Origin: Asticcacaulis machinosus
GTDB lineage: Bacteria; Pseudomonadota; Alphaproteobacteria; Caulobacterales; Caulobacteraceae
Direction: 5' to 3'
Assembly (NCBI RefSeq): GCF_028550435.1
Contig: NZ_JAQQKV010000002.1
Coordinates: forward strand, 434,001-498,000
DNA: 64,000 nt
The position numbers and the translations under genes are program-made. Of this stretch, positions 53,423 through 62,860 are shown piece after piece (within the stretch, counting starts at the first letter, position 1; every line of letters begins with the position of its first letter). Below the pieces are notes generated by a model. It searched no databases. It was not told the DNA's origin and worked only from the letters and a program-made list of their open reading frames with translations.

Positions 53423-54907
53423 CTAGGCGACCAAAGTTTCCATCTCCGACTTGACCCTGGCCGAAGCATCCGCGACCTGAGAAAAGGTTTCGGAAATCGT
53501 GCTCAGGCTGTCATTGATCTGACCGACAGCGCCCACCGCGGTTTGCATATTGTGGCTGATTTCGCCGGTCGCGGCATTTTGTTGTTCGATCGCGCTGGCG
53601 ACTGACGATACGTTTTCCAGAACGCCGGTCATAGATTGGGTGATCAATCCTAAGGCGTCAACCACTTCGTTGGTCACCGCCTGCATATTGGCAATTTCAG
53701 AGGCAATGGTCTGGGTTGAGCGAGCGGCCTGATTGGCCAGCGACTTGACCTCAGACGCCACGACCGCAAAACCGCGGCCCGCCTCACCCGCGCGAGCCGA
53801 TTCAATGGTGGCATTAAGCGCCAGCAGATTGATCTGGCCCGCAATATCCTGAATCAATGTCACAATGCCGGTCATGGCTACGGCCGAATTATTGAGGGTG
53901 CCCGCAGACGTATTGGCATGAGCGGTGTGGTCGAATACACCTTCGACGCTGGATTTGGCGCTGGTCATGGCATGGGAAATTTCGCGCACGCTCTGGCTCA
54001 GTTCCTCGGACGCTGCCGCTACGGAATTGATAATCGCGCCGGTCTCAGACGAAGCGTCGGAGGCGCTGCCCGCCATTCGGTTACAGACCAGTATCTGTTC
54101 TATCACTCCATTGAGGTTTTGATTGAGAGTTTCGTTGCGCATCCGTTTTTTGACAATTTCAGTGATGTCGGTGGCAAACTTGACGACCTTTACGACCGCG
54201 CCCGTATCATCGAAAATCGGATTGTAGGCGGCCTGAATAAAGACATCTGAACCATCGCGTTTGATACGCCTGAACTCTCCGGCCTGAAACTCACCCTGGC
54301 CCAGGCGACGCCAGAAATCACGATAGTCCGTAGACTGATTATAGGTAGTGTCGCAGAACATACGGTGGTGCTGGCCCTCAATATCTTTCAGGTTATAGCC
54401 GAGCGTTTTAAGGAAATTGTCATTGGCCGTCAGAATGATGCCGTCGGTGGTAAACTCAATCACCGCCTGAACACGACCAATCGCGGACATCTTGCCCTTG
54501 TAATCAAGTTCCTGAAGCTTGTCGGCGGTAATGTCTGAGGCGAATTTTATAACCTTTACCACCTTGCCGCGGTCGTCGCGGACCGGATTATAGGTGGCCT
54601 GCAGCCAGATGATGCGTCCGCCTTTGCCGACGCGCTTGAACTCACCGGCCGAGAAAGTGCCGTTGGCCAGATCATTCCAGAACCGCCGATAATCATCGGT
54701 CGCCGTATAGGCCGGGTCGCAAAACAGACTGTGATGCCGTCCGCGTATTTCCTCAAGGCCATATCCCACAGTATTCAGGAAATTGGCATTGGCGCTTAAT
54801 ATATCGCCGCCGGGTGTGAATTCGATAACGGCCTGCGACGCGTTAAGCGCCGAAATGATGGCCTGATCTTCATGATTGTTACGCCCACTCGAAAGCCATC
54901 CGAACAT
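53423..54907 (-). CDS. Soluble methyl-accepting chemotaxis protein with two PAS domains
   Basis: The protein has 494 residues with no membrane segment. PAS 1 is at about residues 20-120 ('AVIEFTPGGDILSANANFLN', 'ATYNPVRDDRGKVVKVIKFA') and PAS 2 at about 145-245, nearly a copy ('AVIEFTTDGIILTANDNFLK'). The signalling domain has the kinase-contact tip 'AGQINLLALNATIESARAGE', then 'AGRGFAVVASEVKSLA'. The PAS domains may bind haem or FAD and sense redox or oxygen, but no ligand residue is decisive. The GGGAGAT site precedes the ATG. Gene duplication probably made the PAS pair. Confidence 0.93.
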   Translation of the reverse strand: MFGWLSSGRNNHEDQAIISALNASQAVIEFTPGGDILSANANFLNTVGYGLEEIRGRHHSLFCDPAYTATDDYRRFWNDLANGTFSAGEFKRVGKGGRIIWLQATYNPVRDDRGKVVKVIKFASDITADKLQELDYKGKMSAIGRVQAVIEFTTDGIILTANDNFLKTLGYNLKDIEGQHHRMFCDTTYNQSTDYRDFWRRLGQGEFQAGEFRRIKRDGSDVFIQAAYNPIFDDTGAVVKVVKFATDITEIVKKRMRNETLNQNLNGVIEQILVCNRMAGSASDASSETGAIINSVAAASEELSQSVREISHAMTSAKSSVEGVFDHTAHANTSAGTLNNSAVAMTGIVTLIQDIAGQINLLALNATIESARAGEAGRGFAVVASEVKSLANQAARSTQTIASEIANMQAVTNEVVDALGLITQSMTGVLENVSSVASAIEQQNAATGEISHNMQTAVGAVGQINDSLSTISETFSQVADASARVKSEMETLVA

Positions 54908-55371
54908 GATTTATCTCCCGATATCCTTAAAGAGCCTCTACCCCAGCGTGTGCCATTCTGGCACTCAAAAGCTTTAACAAAGGGTTTAGGCTGGGGTTAA
55001 GGATTCTGGAAATTAAATATTTGAGGCATGTTATTATTTACAAAAACGGTAATACTTGCTGTGAGCTAGAAAATTTAATACTAAATCTTTGTTTGCTAAT
55101 ATAGTAAACATTCACACTTGATTGTCATCACAAAGCCCCAAAAAAGATAATATATAACTGTAATCCAACAATTATTCGCAATAACACGTTATCTGTAATA
55201 ATTTAATCACTAATAAATTTGCGGATGGGGTCAGCCGGAGCCTGAGGCAAGCTTTAAGAAATACAACCTAAGAGATATTTCCGGTGCGAGTGTGGTTACA
55301 TTGACACAACCATAAAAAAACGGCGCAGGCAGAACCTGCACCGTCATGATATATCTAATGGTCAGCCAAAA
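54908..55371. other. 464-bp AT-rich intergenic region
   Basis: No gene is seen. It must contain the chemoreceptor promoter at its left end. A short perfect hairpin GTGCCA-TTC-TGGCAC (54950-54964) lies about 45 bases upstream of the chemoreceptor start. The terminator of the AIM24-like gene is at the right end. The middle (55000-55240) is strongly AT-rich without further structure that I can identify. Confidence 0.6.
55312..55344 (-). terminator. Rho-independent terminator of the AIM24-like gene
   Basis: On the minus strand ACGGTGCAGG-TTCTG-CCTGCGCCGT forms a 10-bp stem with one mismatch, followed by a run of T (A-run at 55313-55320 on the plus strand). It lies 28 bases beyond the stop codon. 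Confidence 0.85.
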
Positions 55372-56214
55372 TTAATTATTGCCGCCAATCAGGTCGCCCA
55401 GCCCTCCGAGGACCGAGCCTTCACCGCGGTTCTGACCACCGCCGGCCGCTGCGGCCAGAATCCGCCCGGACAGGCGCGAGAACGGCAGGGACTGGATCCA
55501 GACCTTACCCGGCCCGGTCAGTTGGGCGAAAAACACGCCTTCACCACCGAACAGCATGGATTTGACCCCGCCTGCCGTTATCAGGTCGAAATCGACCGTA
55601 TCGGTAAAAGCGGCCACACAGCCGGTATCGACATGAAGTTGTTCACCGGCTTTCAGTTCGCGCTCAATGACCATGCCGCCGAATTGTACAAACACCCAGC
55701 CATCGCCTTCCAGCTTTTGCATGATGAAACCTTCGCCGCCAAACAGGCCGGTCATGATCTTGCGCTGGAAATGGATGCCGATGGAAACGCCCTTGGCCGC
55801 GGCCAGAAACGAGTCCTTCTGACAGATCAGACGCCCGCCATATTGATCAAGCTTCAGCGGCACGACCACGCCCGGCACCGGCGCCCCAAAGGCCACGCGG
55901 GCCTTACCGCCACCGTTATGGGTGAAGACGGTAGTAAACAGGCTCTCTCCGGTCAGCAGACGCTTACCCGCCCCCAGAAGCTTGCCCATAAAACCACCAG
56001 CTTGCGCCGAGCCATCCCCGAAGATGGTGGTCATGCCAACGGTGGCATCTTTCCAGACCATAGCGCCGGCTTCCGCAATGGCGCTTTCGCCCGGATCAAG
56101 CTCGATCTCGACGAACTGAAGCTCATGGCCCTTGATTTCATAGTCGATGTCGTCGGCGACGCCGGATGCCTTATGGTGAGAGCGCTCGCCAAAGCCTGCG
56201 GGATAGTCAGTCAT
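55372..56214 (-). CDS. AIM24/TIGR00266 family protein
   Basis: The protein has 280 residues. Family elements are 'LQFVEIELDPGESAIAEAGA' and 'SLFTTVFTHNGGGKARVAFG'; 'GVSIGIHFQRKIMTGLFGGE' and 'GVFFAQLTGPGKVWIQSLPF' are also typical. It ends in a Gly-rich tail. The family has a beta-roll fold; its bacterial function is not known. ATG at 56214 has AGGA about 9 bases upstream; an in-frame ATG at 56253 has none. It stands alone with its own terminator. Confidence 0.87.
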   Translation of the reverse strand: MTDYPAGFGERSHHKASGVADDIDYEIKGHELQFVEIELDPGESAIAEAGAMVWKDATVGMTTIFGDGSAQAGGFMGKLLGAGKRLLTGESLFTTVFTHNGGGKARVAFGAPVPGVVVPLKLDQYGGRLICQKDSFLAAAKGVSIGIHFQRKIMTGLFGGEGFIMQKLEGDGWVFVQFGGMVIERELKAGEQLHVDTGCVAAFTDTVDFDLITAGGVKSMLFGGEGVFFAQLTGPGKVWIQSLPFSRLSGRILAAAAGGGQNRGEGSVLGGLGDLIGGNN

Positions 56215-56285
56215 GTCATTTATCCTGATGTGAGTTTGGCCGATGATTAGCACACGGTCACGGCCGGCTTCACCTTAAATCAAAT

Positions 56286-57416
56286 TCATTTAACCGAATG
56301 ACGGGCTTTCCAGGCCGGATACTCGACCGCGATCAGCCGCTGCGGCCAGTCGCCGTACCAGCTATAACCCGACCGCCGCTCAGGGTGGATGTCGGCATAG
56401 GCCTTGACCCGCACCTCGTCACGGTTAGCCAGAACGACCGAGTTATCATTGAGGTCATAGAAACGCGCCCACAAAGGCGGGGCTTTATTATCGGCCACCA
56501 GTTCGCGGTCAAAGGTGGCGGTGTGGTAATCGTACTTGACCGGCGGGTCGAGCGGTATGGTCTTTAGGGCATAGCCTTTAATCTGCGAGCGCTTAAGCCA
56601 GCTTACAGCGCCCTCAATGGCGGCGATCTGTTGCGGTGTCGGATGGTCTATGCTCATCAGGTAATCGAGCATGGCTACGGTTTCTTGCGATACAATAGCG
56701 GGCAGCTCAAAGGTGCGGCCCTTTGACGGTGCAAGGTTTACCGGATCATATTGCCCGGCCCAGCCGGTAAGCTTACCATTCTGCCGGATTTGTAACTTTA
56801 AAACGCAGTCATCGCCGCGTTTCAACGCCGCGTCAGTCGTCTGACGGGTCGCTTCATTGATCGACGTAAACGGTGCCTGTTTCAGACTTATTTTGCGCAA
56901 CATTCTGAGGTTGCCGGAGGTGACCTCATCGGCAATGGTCAGCTTATGATGATAATCTGTCGAGGGCGGTAAGGTATGGGGCCAGCCCCCGCACACCGGC
57001 ATTTGTTGCGACAGGGTAAACTCCAGCCCCTTCATGGCGGCGGCGCGGTATGTCTCGCTTTTCGTCTGATCATAGACCGCCATCAGATATTCGATCTGAG
57101 CATAGATATTGCGGTTATCAAAGCTTGCGCGCGAATCTGATTTTTGCGTGGTGATGGCCGCGATTTCCTGCGGGTCGAGCTTACGGGCCGGATCCTGATT
57201 TTCGATCCAGCCGCCATTATGGCGCTGATACAGCAGGATGTTATCGGCGATTTCAACGATCTGATCGTCGCTGTAGCGGGCATAGTCCTTGCCGTGACGG
57301 TTTTGCCAATGATGAACGGCGTCGGAAAAGCTGTCCAGCCTGACAGCCTCATAGGCATAAGCCGTGGGTGCCGTAAGCAGCACCAGTCCCAGACATATTG
57401 CGCCAAACCGTTTCAT
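56286..57416 (-). CDS. Pectate lyase, PL10 family
   Basis: The protein has 376 residues. A signal peptide (MKRFGAICLGLVLL...TAYA) directs export. PL10 features are 'LLYQRHNGGWIENQDPARKL', 'SFDNRNIYAQIEYLMAVYDQ' (metal-binding Asp), 'QQMPVCGGWPHTLP', 'AIVSQETVAMLDYLMS' and the catalytic-Arg end 'RDEVRVKAYADIHPERRSGY', followed by 'SWYGDWP'. It cleaves de-esterified pectin by beta-elimination. GGAGG precedes the ATG at 57416. As a second plant-cell-wall enzyme besides aguA, it supports a plant-polymer-degrading lifestyle. Confidence 0.92.
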   Translation of the reverse strand: MKRFGAICLGLVLLTAPTAYAYEAVRLDSFSDAVHHWQNRHGKDYARYSDDQIVEIADNILLYQRHNGGWIENQDPARKLDPQEIAAITTQKSDSRASFDNRNIYAQIEYLMAVYDQTKSETYRAAAMKGLEFTLSQQMPVCGGWPHTLPPSTDYHHKLTIADEVTSGNLRMLRKISLKQAPFTSINEATRQTTDAALKRGDDCVLKLQIRQNGKLTGWAGQYDPVNLAPSKGRTFELPAIVSQETVAMLDYLMSIDHPTPQQIAAIEGAVSWLKRSQIKGYALKTIPLDPPVKYDYHTATFDRELVADNKAPPLWARFYDLNDNSVVLANRDEVRVKAYADIHPERRSGYSWYGDWPQRLIAVEYPAWKARHSVK

Positions 57417-57649
57417 GCGATCCTCCATTTTTTGCGGTGATCGTGCCACTACCGCCGCAGAACACAAGCCACAAAATCAGTTGGCAGGGCTAAGATTTCA
57501 CCCTATGGTCGTGGCGGGTTTAAAGGGGGGCGCGGGATGATAGTTTCAGTATTAAATGAATCGGATTCGCTTTCCCTTAAGAACAGCGATGCGGTTACGC
57601 TGTAGCCGAAGTCTTCGCCTAACACATATACTCAAAAAGGGAGAGCCTT

Positions 57650-58405
57650 ATGAAATTTACAATCGGGAACACGCTCAATGAGGGCTTTGCCCTGCTGGGG
57701 CAATATTTTGGTCAGATTGCTGTGGCCGGGCTGCTTCTATATGTCCTGCCTATGACGGCCGCCGTTCTGGGGTTATTTTCCAGTTTCGGTTTTGATCTGC
57801 AGAACCCGTCCTTACAACTTGAACAGGGGGTATATCTGCCTTTTGGCATTTATATGGGCATGTCGGTGCTGACCGCATTGTTAAGCCTTTCAGTTCTGAC
57901 CGAAATCATTGTCAAAGGTGAAGCGAAACAGCCGTTCAACCTTGGGGCTTCAATTGGCCGTGGATTTATCAATATCATACCGCTGATCATCGTAGGGATC
58001 CTCTCTACACTGCTGATGATGGTGGGTCTGATCTTACTGATTATTCCGGGCTTTATCGTGATGTTGGGCCTTTACGTGGCGACTACGGTTTATATTGCCG
58101 AGCCAGGCATAGGCATTATTGGGGCCATGAAACGTAGCTGGGCGCTGACCAAGAACCACCGTTGGCAGATTTTTCTTATTCTGCTGATTATCGGTATCCT
58201 GTGTGCCCTGGCGGGCGGCGCCTTTGGTCTGCCGTTGGGCCTTATGGCGGCGACCATTCCACCTATGGTCAGCCTGACCGTTCAAATGATCATCAGCAGC
58301 GTTACGTCTCTGGTTACATTTGTATTTGCGGTGGCTATTTATCTGTGCCTGCGCCGCGCCAAGGACACTCACACGCCAGAGACCGTTGCTAACGTCTTTT
58401 CGTAA
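57650..58405 (+). CDS. Polytopic membrane protein of unknown function
   Basis: The protein has 251 residues with about six hydrophobic segments. The start 'MKFTIGNTLNEGFALLGQYF', the middle 'GASIGRGFINIIPLIIVGIL' and the 'KRSWALTKNHRWQIFLILLI' segment resemble YciC/DUF975-type or glycerophosphodiesterase-membrane-domain proteins. A specific family cannot be fixed. AAAGGGAGAG lies well placed before the ATG. A textbook terminator follows. Confidence 0.7.
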   Translation: MKFTIGNTLNEGFALLGQYFGQIAVAGLLLYVLPMTAAVLGLFSSFGFDLQNPSLQLEQGVYLPFGIYMGMSVLTALLSLSVLTEIIVKGEAKQPFNLGASIGRGFINIIPLIIVGILSTLLMMVGLILLIIPGFIVMLGLYVATTVYIAEPGIGIIGAMKRSWALTKNHRWQIFLILLIIGILCALAGGAFGLPLGLMAATIPPMVSLTVQMIISSVTSLVTFVFAVAIYLCLRRAKDTHTPETVANVFS

Positions 58406-58428
58406 TCAGGCGTTGCACTTGATAAGAC

Positions 58429-58457
58429 AAAGCCTCCGCAATCACGGAGGCTTTTTT
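58429..58457 (+). terminator. Rho-independent terminator
   Basis: AAAGCCTCCG (58429-58438) pairs fully with CGGAGGCTTT (58445-58454) around a 6-base loop, with a six-T run at 58452-58457. It ends the membrane-protein gene at 57650. Confidence 0.93.
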
Positions 58458-58460
58458 GTT

Positions 58461-58602
58461 TAGAGCGGAATGACTTCTAATAGAAGCATTCGCTCAAGCC
58501 GCCATTGAGGCGGCGGCCAAGGTGGCGAAGCCAACGCCCGGCGAGGGGCTGAAAAAATAAAGCTAAATCATTATGTTTTACTTGAAAACATGATGATTTA
58601 GC
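58461..58602. repeat. Palindrome-rich intergenic segment
   Basis: A bulged hairpin at 58463-58495 (GAGCG-AATG-CTTCTA arms) starts with TAGAGCGGAAT, the 11-mer also found in the palindrome at 37974. A second inverted repeat at 58562-58579 and 58585-58602 matches 17 of 18 bases around a 5-base loop and includes the RDD-gene stop codon; it may terminate that gene. The bases between contain no gene. Confidence 0.6.
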
Positions 58603-59545
58603 GCACCTCGTCGTGCTTATCCTTGCGGCGTTTGCCGAGCAGCATCCGGCTTTCCAGATGGGCGCGTAAGGCCGCATAAAAGGCGCGCAGGAAGGCTTCG
58701 TCGGTCGGGACATCGGCGGCATTTTTAGGATCGTCCCAGCCGATGCGGGTCTTGATACGGGTCGCCACCGCCGCCAGGGTCGCGGGCCGACGCTCGCGCA
58801 ACACTTCCTCCAGCACCCCCAGTTCTTTTTCGCCATAGGCTTCGATCTGGACGCGGGTAAAGATGATGCCGCTGCGGCGGTCAGCCTCGGTATCGGCAAG
58901 GTCAATCCCAAGGCTTTGGCGCGGCATATGTACCACGCGGGTGCCGCCCAGAAAATCACCCAAGCGGGCCTGATCACGGTTAAACAGCGGCAGCAAGGCC
59001 AGAACTAGTGTCCACAAAAATGCCGACAACGCCACCCAACCGCCGCCCTGCATAGTCATGCCCATCAGGGTCAGGGGCAGATAGAACTCGACCTCCCGCA
59101 ACATATTGCGGGTGATGACCATCACCGGCGTCAGGTGTCCGCCATCATGGGCGATGACCCTGATTTTCAACACCCGCTTACCCGGTGTCGCGGCGCGCGG
59201 CCCCATCTCGAACGCCATGAAATAGCCGGTACGGACAAAGAACATGGCCATGAAAAACAGGATCATCAGGATGTCGCCCAAACCCTTGGCGCGCTTCCAG
59301 TCCACCTGCTCGAACGGCAGAATGAAAAACAGCAGGATCAGGGCCACAGGTGCTGCGATGATGATCAGGTAATCGAGAATAAACGCCCCCAGCCGTTCGG
59401 CAAAGGTGGCGGTTATGAACGGCAGGCGCACTCCTTCGGGCGTGGTGATATAGGTGACGCGGCGCTGATACTTTCCTTGCGCGTCAAAGCTCAGGGTATC
59501 ATCCAGTATCGGCGGGGTCTTAGGCGCGGCCCTAGGAGCGACCAT
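58598..59545 (-). CDS. RDD family membrane protein
   Basis: The protein has 315 residues. The RDD domain at about residues 45-200 shows 'TFAERLGAFILDYLIIIAAP', 'GKRVLKIRVIAHDGGHLTPV' and 'NRDQARLGDFLGGTRVV', with three membrane segments. A charged C-terminal region of about 100 residues follows. Function unproven; the family recurs beside MoxR/DUF58 genes. GAGG lies 8 bases before the ATG, and the start overlaps the SpoIIM-like gene end by 14 bases. Last gene of the minus-strand operon. Confidence 0.88.
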   Translation of the reverse strand: MVAPRAAPKTPPILDDTLSFDAQGKYQRRVTYITTPEGVRLPFITATFAERLGAFILDYLIIIAAPVALILLFFILPFEQVDWKRAKGLGDILMILFFMAMFFVRTGYFMAFEMGPRAATPGKRVLKIRVIAHDGGHLTPVMVITRNMLREVEFYLPLTLMGMTMQGGGWVALSAFLWTLVLALLPLFNRDQARLGDFLGGTRVVHMPRQSLGIDLADTEADRRSGIIFTRVQIEAYGEKELGVLEEVLRERRPATLAAVATRIKTRIGWDDPKNAADVPTDEAFLRAFYAALRAHLESRMLLGKRRKDKHDEVR

Positions 59546-60572
59546 GATCAGCCTCTTCGAATTTCAACGATATGCGCCGCCCGACCTGCGTAAAATAGAC
59601 GGTCCAGATCACCAACATCACGGCGCCTACGCCAAATCGGGCAGCGGTATCTGTGATAAGCTGCCGCCCGAACCCTTCCAGCAATCCCGCCAGCAGCAAC
59701 ATGATCGCCACGCCCAGCATGACCGAGCCGGTCAGCTTACCGGCCTCAACCAGAGCCGCTTTGCGCGTCAGCTTGCCGGGGAACATGATCCGTCGCGCCA
59801 TATGGAATCCGGCGGCACCGGCAAGGACTATGGCCAGTAATTCGGTCGTGCCGTGAATACTCAGCCAGCCCGCGAAATCGACCAGCAGGCCTTGTCGCGC
59901 AAACAGCCACAGCATGGCCCCCAGCAACATGCCATTATGCAGGATCAAAAGGGCCGTCGGTATGCCCGCAATAACCCCCAGCGCAAAGGCAAAGATCGAT
60001 ACCTGCGTGTTGTGTGACATCAAAAATACCGAAAAGACCGCCAGCCCGTCGGTGCTACCTTCGAGGGTTTTCTTAAGGTCAGCGGCTGAGGCCGACAGAT
60101 TGCGGCCACCTGCCATATCCTCGCCGACCAGTGCCGAATACCAGCTTTGGTCGCCCGCGCACAACAGCCAGCCCGCCACAATCCCGATCACCAGACAAGC
60201 CAGTGACAGCAAAAACTCCGGCCCGATACGGCGTACACTGTCGGGCCATTGCCGCCCGAAATAGCCGGTCAGAATGTCTTTGAAACGGGCGTGAGGGCCG
60301 TAGATGCCCATATAGGCGCGGGCGCACAGCCCCTGCAGATAGCCGATCAGATTGCGGTCGAGCGAGATCGAGCGCGCCATAGATAGCGACGAGACGGCTG
60401 AGCGATAAAGCACCGGCAGGTTCAGAAGTTCATCGGTCGAAAAGCTGTTGAGTTTGCCCTGATCCAGCCGGTCGAGCGCACGGCTCAACGTCCGCCAGTC
60501 CTTTTCGCGCGCATCACGGAACTTCTGGCTCTTGAGTTGCAGGGCGGGTTTTGCGGGGTCTTCATCGCTCAT
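59532..60572 (-). CDS. SpoIIM-like (stage II sporulation protein M family) membrane protein
   Basis: The protein has 346 residues. A soluble N-terminal part ('DWRTLSRALDRLDQGKLNSF') is followed by about six membrane segments with the SpoIIM-family core 'FLMSHNTQVSIFAFALGVIA', 'LILHNGMLLGAMLWLFARQG' and 'SIHGTTELLAIVLAGAAGF'. In non-sporulating bacteria this family sits in MoxR-DUF58-RDD operons, as here. TAGGAGG precedes the ATG and overlaps the DUF58 stop. Function unknown. Confidence 0.9.
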   Translation of the reverse strand: MSDEDPAKPALQLKSQKFRDAREKDWRTLSRALDRLDQGKLNSFSTDELLNLPVLYRSAVSSLSMARSISLDRNLIGYLQGLCARAYMGIYGPHARFKDILTGYFGRQWPDSVRRIGPEFLLSLACLVIGIVAGWLLCAGDQSWYSALVGEDMAGGRNLSASAADLKKTLEGSTDGLAVFSVFLMSHNTQVSIFAFALGVIAGIPTALLILHNGMLLGAMLWLFARQGLLVDFAGWLSIHGTTELLAIVLAGAAGFHMARRIMFPGKLTRKAALVEAGKLTGSVMLGVAIMLLLAGLLEGFGRQLITDTAARFGVGAVMLVIWTVYFTQVGRRISLKFEEADHGRS

Positions 60573-60581
60573 GTGATCCTC

Positions 60582-61889
60582 CTACAACCGGTCGGCTTGT
60601 TTGAGCGCCAGATATTTGGTGACGATGAGCGTCGCCATTTGCTCGGTCGGGGCCTCCAGCACCTCAATCCCCTGCCGGCGCAGCAGGGCATGGACGGTTT
60701 CGCGCTGGGTCAGCAGGCGCTGGGCGAAAATGGCGCGGCTGACATCTCCGGGGGTGTGCGGCGGCTTGGCGGCCAGATCCTCCAACACTTCGTCGCGGAA
60801 GGCCACAAAGATGATGACGTGCTTTTTCGACAGGCGGTTAAGCGCCTCCAGCATCAGATCGGCGCTGATCTCATCGATAAAATCGGTAAACAGCACGATT
60901 AGCGACCTGCGCCCAATGCGCGAATTCAGATCGGCCAGAGCCAGGGTATGGTTCGACTCTTCGGCCATGTCCGACAGAGACGATAGCTGATGTTTCAGCA
61001 CTTCATAACCCTGCATGCCCGACACCTGCGGGACGATATGATAGGGCTGTGACGCAAAGGCAAAGCTGCGGATATTGTCACCGATTTTAAGCGCACAATA
61101 ACCGAGCAAAAGTCCGGCATAGAGCGCCCGATCCAGCCGTTTAATACCAAGCAGCGGCTCCCCCATCAGCCGCCCGGTATCAAAGGCCAGCACGATATGG
61201 TGATTGCGTTCGGCCTGAAATTCCCGCGACAGCAGTTTGAGGTGGCGGGCCGATGAGCGCCAGTCGATCCGGCGCGGGTCCTGGCTGGCATCATATTCGC
61301 GCAGGGCATGGAATTCCGAGCCATTATGCAACTGGTTCTGCACGCGCACGCCGTAAATGCTGTCGTAGGAAAACAGCTCTGAGGCATCATGCTGCACACC
61401 TTCAATATCGGGGGTGACGACGATCTGACGATCCAGCGTCAGGCGCTTTTGAATCCATATCAGCCCCAGAACGCCGCGGTAACGGACATGGATATCCTCT
61501 AAGACCGCGACGCCGCGGGCATGGGCCTTGAGCGCCAGTTCGGCGTGGAAAGCCCCCTCATTATCGGTGATAGCTTGCGCGGTATCGCTGACGATCAGCA
61601 GGTGATTGGCCCCGAACCGTACCTCCAGCGCGCCGGGTCTGCGGCCTGAGAAGCTTAAGGTAAACGGCCAGACATAGTCACGGCCCACGCCCATGGTGCG
61701 CGGGGTTTTCAGGTCGAGCGTAAGCGTGCGTGACAAGGGCGCAAACAAACCGTCAAACAGCGAAAGCCCCAGAACCCCCAGCATGACCAGTGGCGCCCAG
61801 ACCCAGCCTTGCGGCCACGCCAAGGCCAGCACGATGCTTAAGGCGACGCACAGGACAAGGATCGTGATAAGGCGGGCGGTGGGGTACAT
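60582..61889 (-). CDS. DUF58 domain protein
   Basis: The protein has 435 residues. Two N-terminal membrane segments are followed by a beta-rich stretch and the DUF58/vWA-like domain: 'SEFHALREYDASQDPRRIDW', then 'HHIVLAFDTGRLMGE' and 'SLIVLFTDFIDEISADLMLE'. DUF58 proteins act with MoxR ATPases, possibly in folding or assembling metal-dependent or envelope proteins. The ATG at 61889 (MYPTARLITIL) is chosen because upstream sequence overlaps moxR and has no protein-like character. Confidence 0.9.
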   Translation of the reverse strand: MYPTARLITILVLCVALSIVLALAWPQGWVWAPLVMLGVLGLSLFDGLFAPLSRTLTLDLKTPRTMGVGRDYVWPFTLSFSGRRPGALEVRFGANHLLIVSDTAQAITDNEGAFHAELALKAHARGVAVLEDIHVRYRGVLGLIWIQKRLTLDRQIVVTPDIEGVQHDASELFSYDSIYGVRVQNQLHNGSEFHALREYDASQDPRRIDWRSSARHLKLLSREFQAERNHHIVLAFDTGRLMGEPLLGIKRLDRALYAGLLLGYCALKIGDNIRSFAFASQPYHIVPQVSGMQGYEVLKHQLSSLSDMAEESNHTLALADLNSRIGRRSLIVLFTDFIDEISADLMLEALNRLSKKHVIIFVAFRDEVLEDLAAKPPHTPGDVSRAIFAQRLLTQRETVHALLRRQGIEVLEAPTEQMATLIVTKYLALKQADRL

Positions 61890-61905
61890 GGTTATCTTTT
61901 TTAGG

Positions 61906-62856
61906 TTATCTGGGTATCTCAACGCGTTCCAGCAGGTTTTGTAGTACGCTGTCGACATTGGCGCCTTCGATCTCCGCCGATGCCGACAGGAGCACACGGT
62001 GGCGCATGCACGGGGCATAGAGCGCCTTGATATCGTCCGGCAGCACATAGTCGCGGCCATCCAGCGTCGCCCGCGCCCGTGCGGCCCGTGCCAGCAGCGC
62101 ACCAGACCGAGGCGATGCGCCAACGCTCAGTTGCGCCACTTCGCGCGTGGCCCGGATCAGGTTGACGATATAGTCGAGATTGGCATCATTCAGCTTGACC
62201 TGTGCTACCGTATCGATGGCCTGAGCCAGGGTGGCGGCATCGATGACGCGGGTAATATTGAGCGTAGTGTCGGTCGCCGCCGCATTGCCCGACAGGCTGA
62301 CGATGCGGCGCTCTTCTTCAATGCTGGGGTAGCTTAAGATGTGCTTGAACAAAAACCGGTCAAGCTGGGCTTCGGGCAGGGGATAGGTGCCCTGCTGCTC
62401 GATCGGGTTTTGGGTCGCAATCACCGTAAAGCGCGCGCCCAGATCATGGCGGGTGCCATCCAGCGTCACAAACCGTTCCTGCATGGCCTCAAGCAGGGCA
62501 GCCTGCGTCTTGGGTGGGGTGCGGTTGATTTCGTCGGCCAGCAACAGATCGCAGAAAATCGGCCCCTTGCTGAGCGAAAAGCTGGAGGTCTGAAAGTTGA
62601 ACAGGTTCGAGCCCAGAATATCACCGGGCAGCATATCCGGCGTGAACTGAATGCGGCCAAAGCGCAGATCCAGCGACTGACAAAAGGCCCGCGCCAGCAG
62701 GGTCTTGGCGGTGCCGGGAGGGCCTTCGAGCAGGATATGGCCGCCGGAAAACAGCGCCACCAGCATAAGTTCGACGGTGTCGGCCTGACCCACTACGGCT
62801 TTAGAGATTTCGGCCCGGAGCTGGTCGGCTAAGGATTTAATGTCGGATATTTGCAC
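61906..62856 (-). CDS. MoxR family AAA+ ATPase
   Basis: The protein has 316 residues if it starts at GTG 62856, where GGAGAG stands about 8 bases upstream just beyond the stop of the preceding gene. An ATG at 62913 would force a 53-base overlap. Walker A is '[17 protein letters not shown]', Walker B '[18 protein letters not shown]', sensor 1 '[20 protein letters not shown]', and the lid domain '[20 protein letters not shown]'. MoxR chaperone-like ATPases act with DUF58/vWA proteins; the next gene encodes one. Confidence 0.94.
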   Translation of the reverse strand: MQISDIKSLADQLRAEISKAVVGQADTVELMLVALFSGGHILLEGPPGTAKTLLARAFCQSLDLRFGRIQFTPDMLPGDILGSNLFNFQTSSFSLSKGPIFCDLLLADEINRTPPKTQAALLEAMQERFVTLDGTRHDLGARFTVIATQNPIEQQGTYPLPEAQLDRFLFKHILSYPSIEEERRIVSLSGNAAATDTTLNITRVIDAATLAQAIDTVAQVKLNDANLDYIVNLIRATREVAQLSVGASPRSGALLARAARARATLDGRDYVLPDDIKALYAPCMRHRVLLSASAEIEGANVDSVLQNLLERVEIPR

Positions 62857-62860
62857 GGTG

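Noticed and set aside
54950-54964. TGGCAC within the hairpin upstream of the chemoreceptor gene as a sigma-54 promoter
   Set aside because: The -12 element TTGC is missing at the required spacing on both strands.
61890-62123. Upstream extension of the DUF58 frame
   Set aside because: It overlaps moxR antiparallel-free coding sequence on the same strand, and is rich in Cys/Arg with no domain character.
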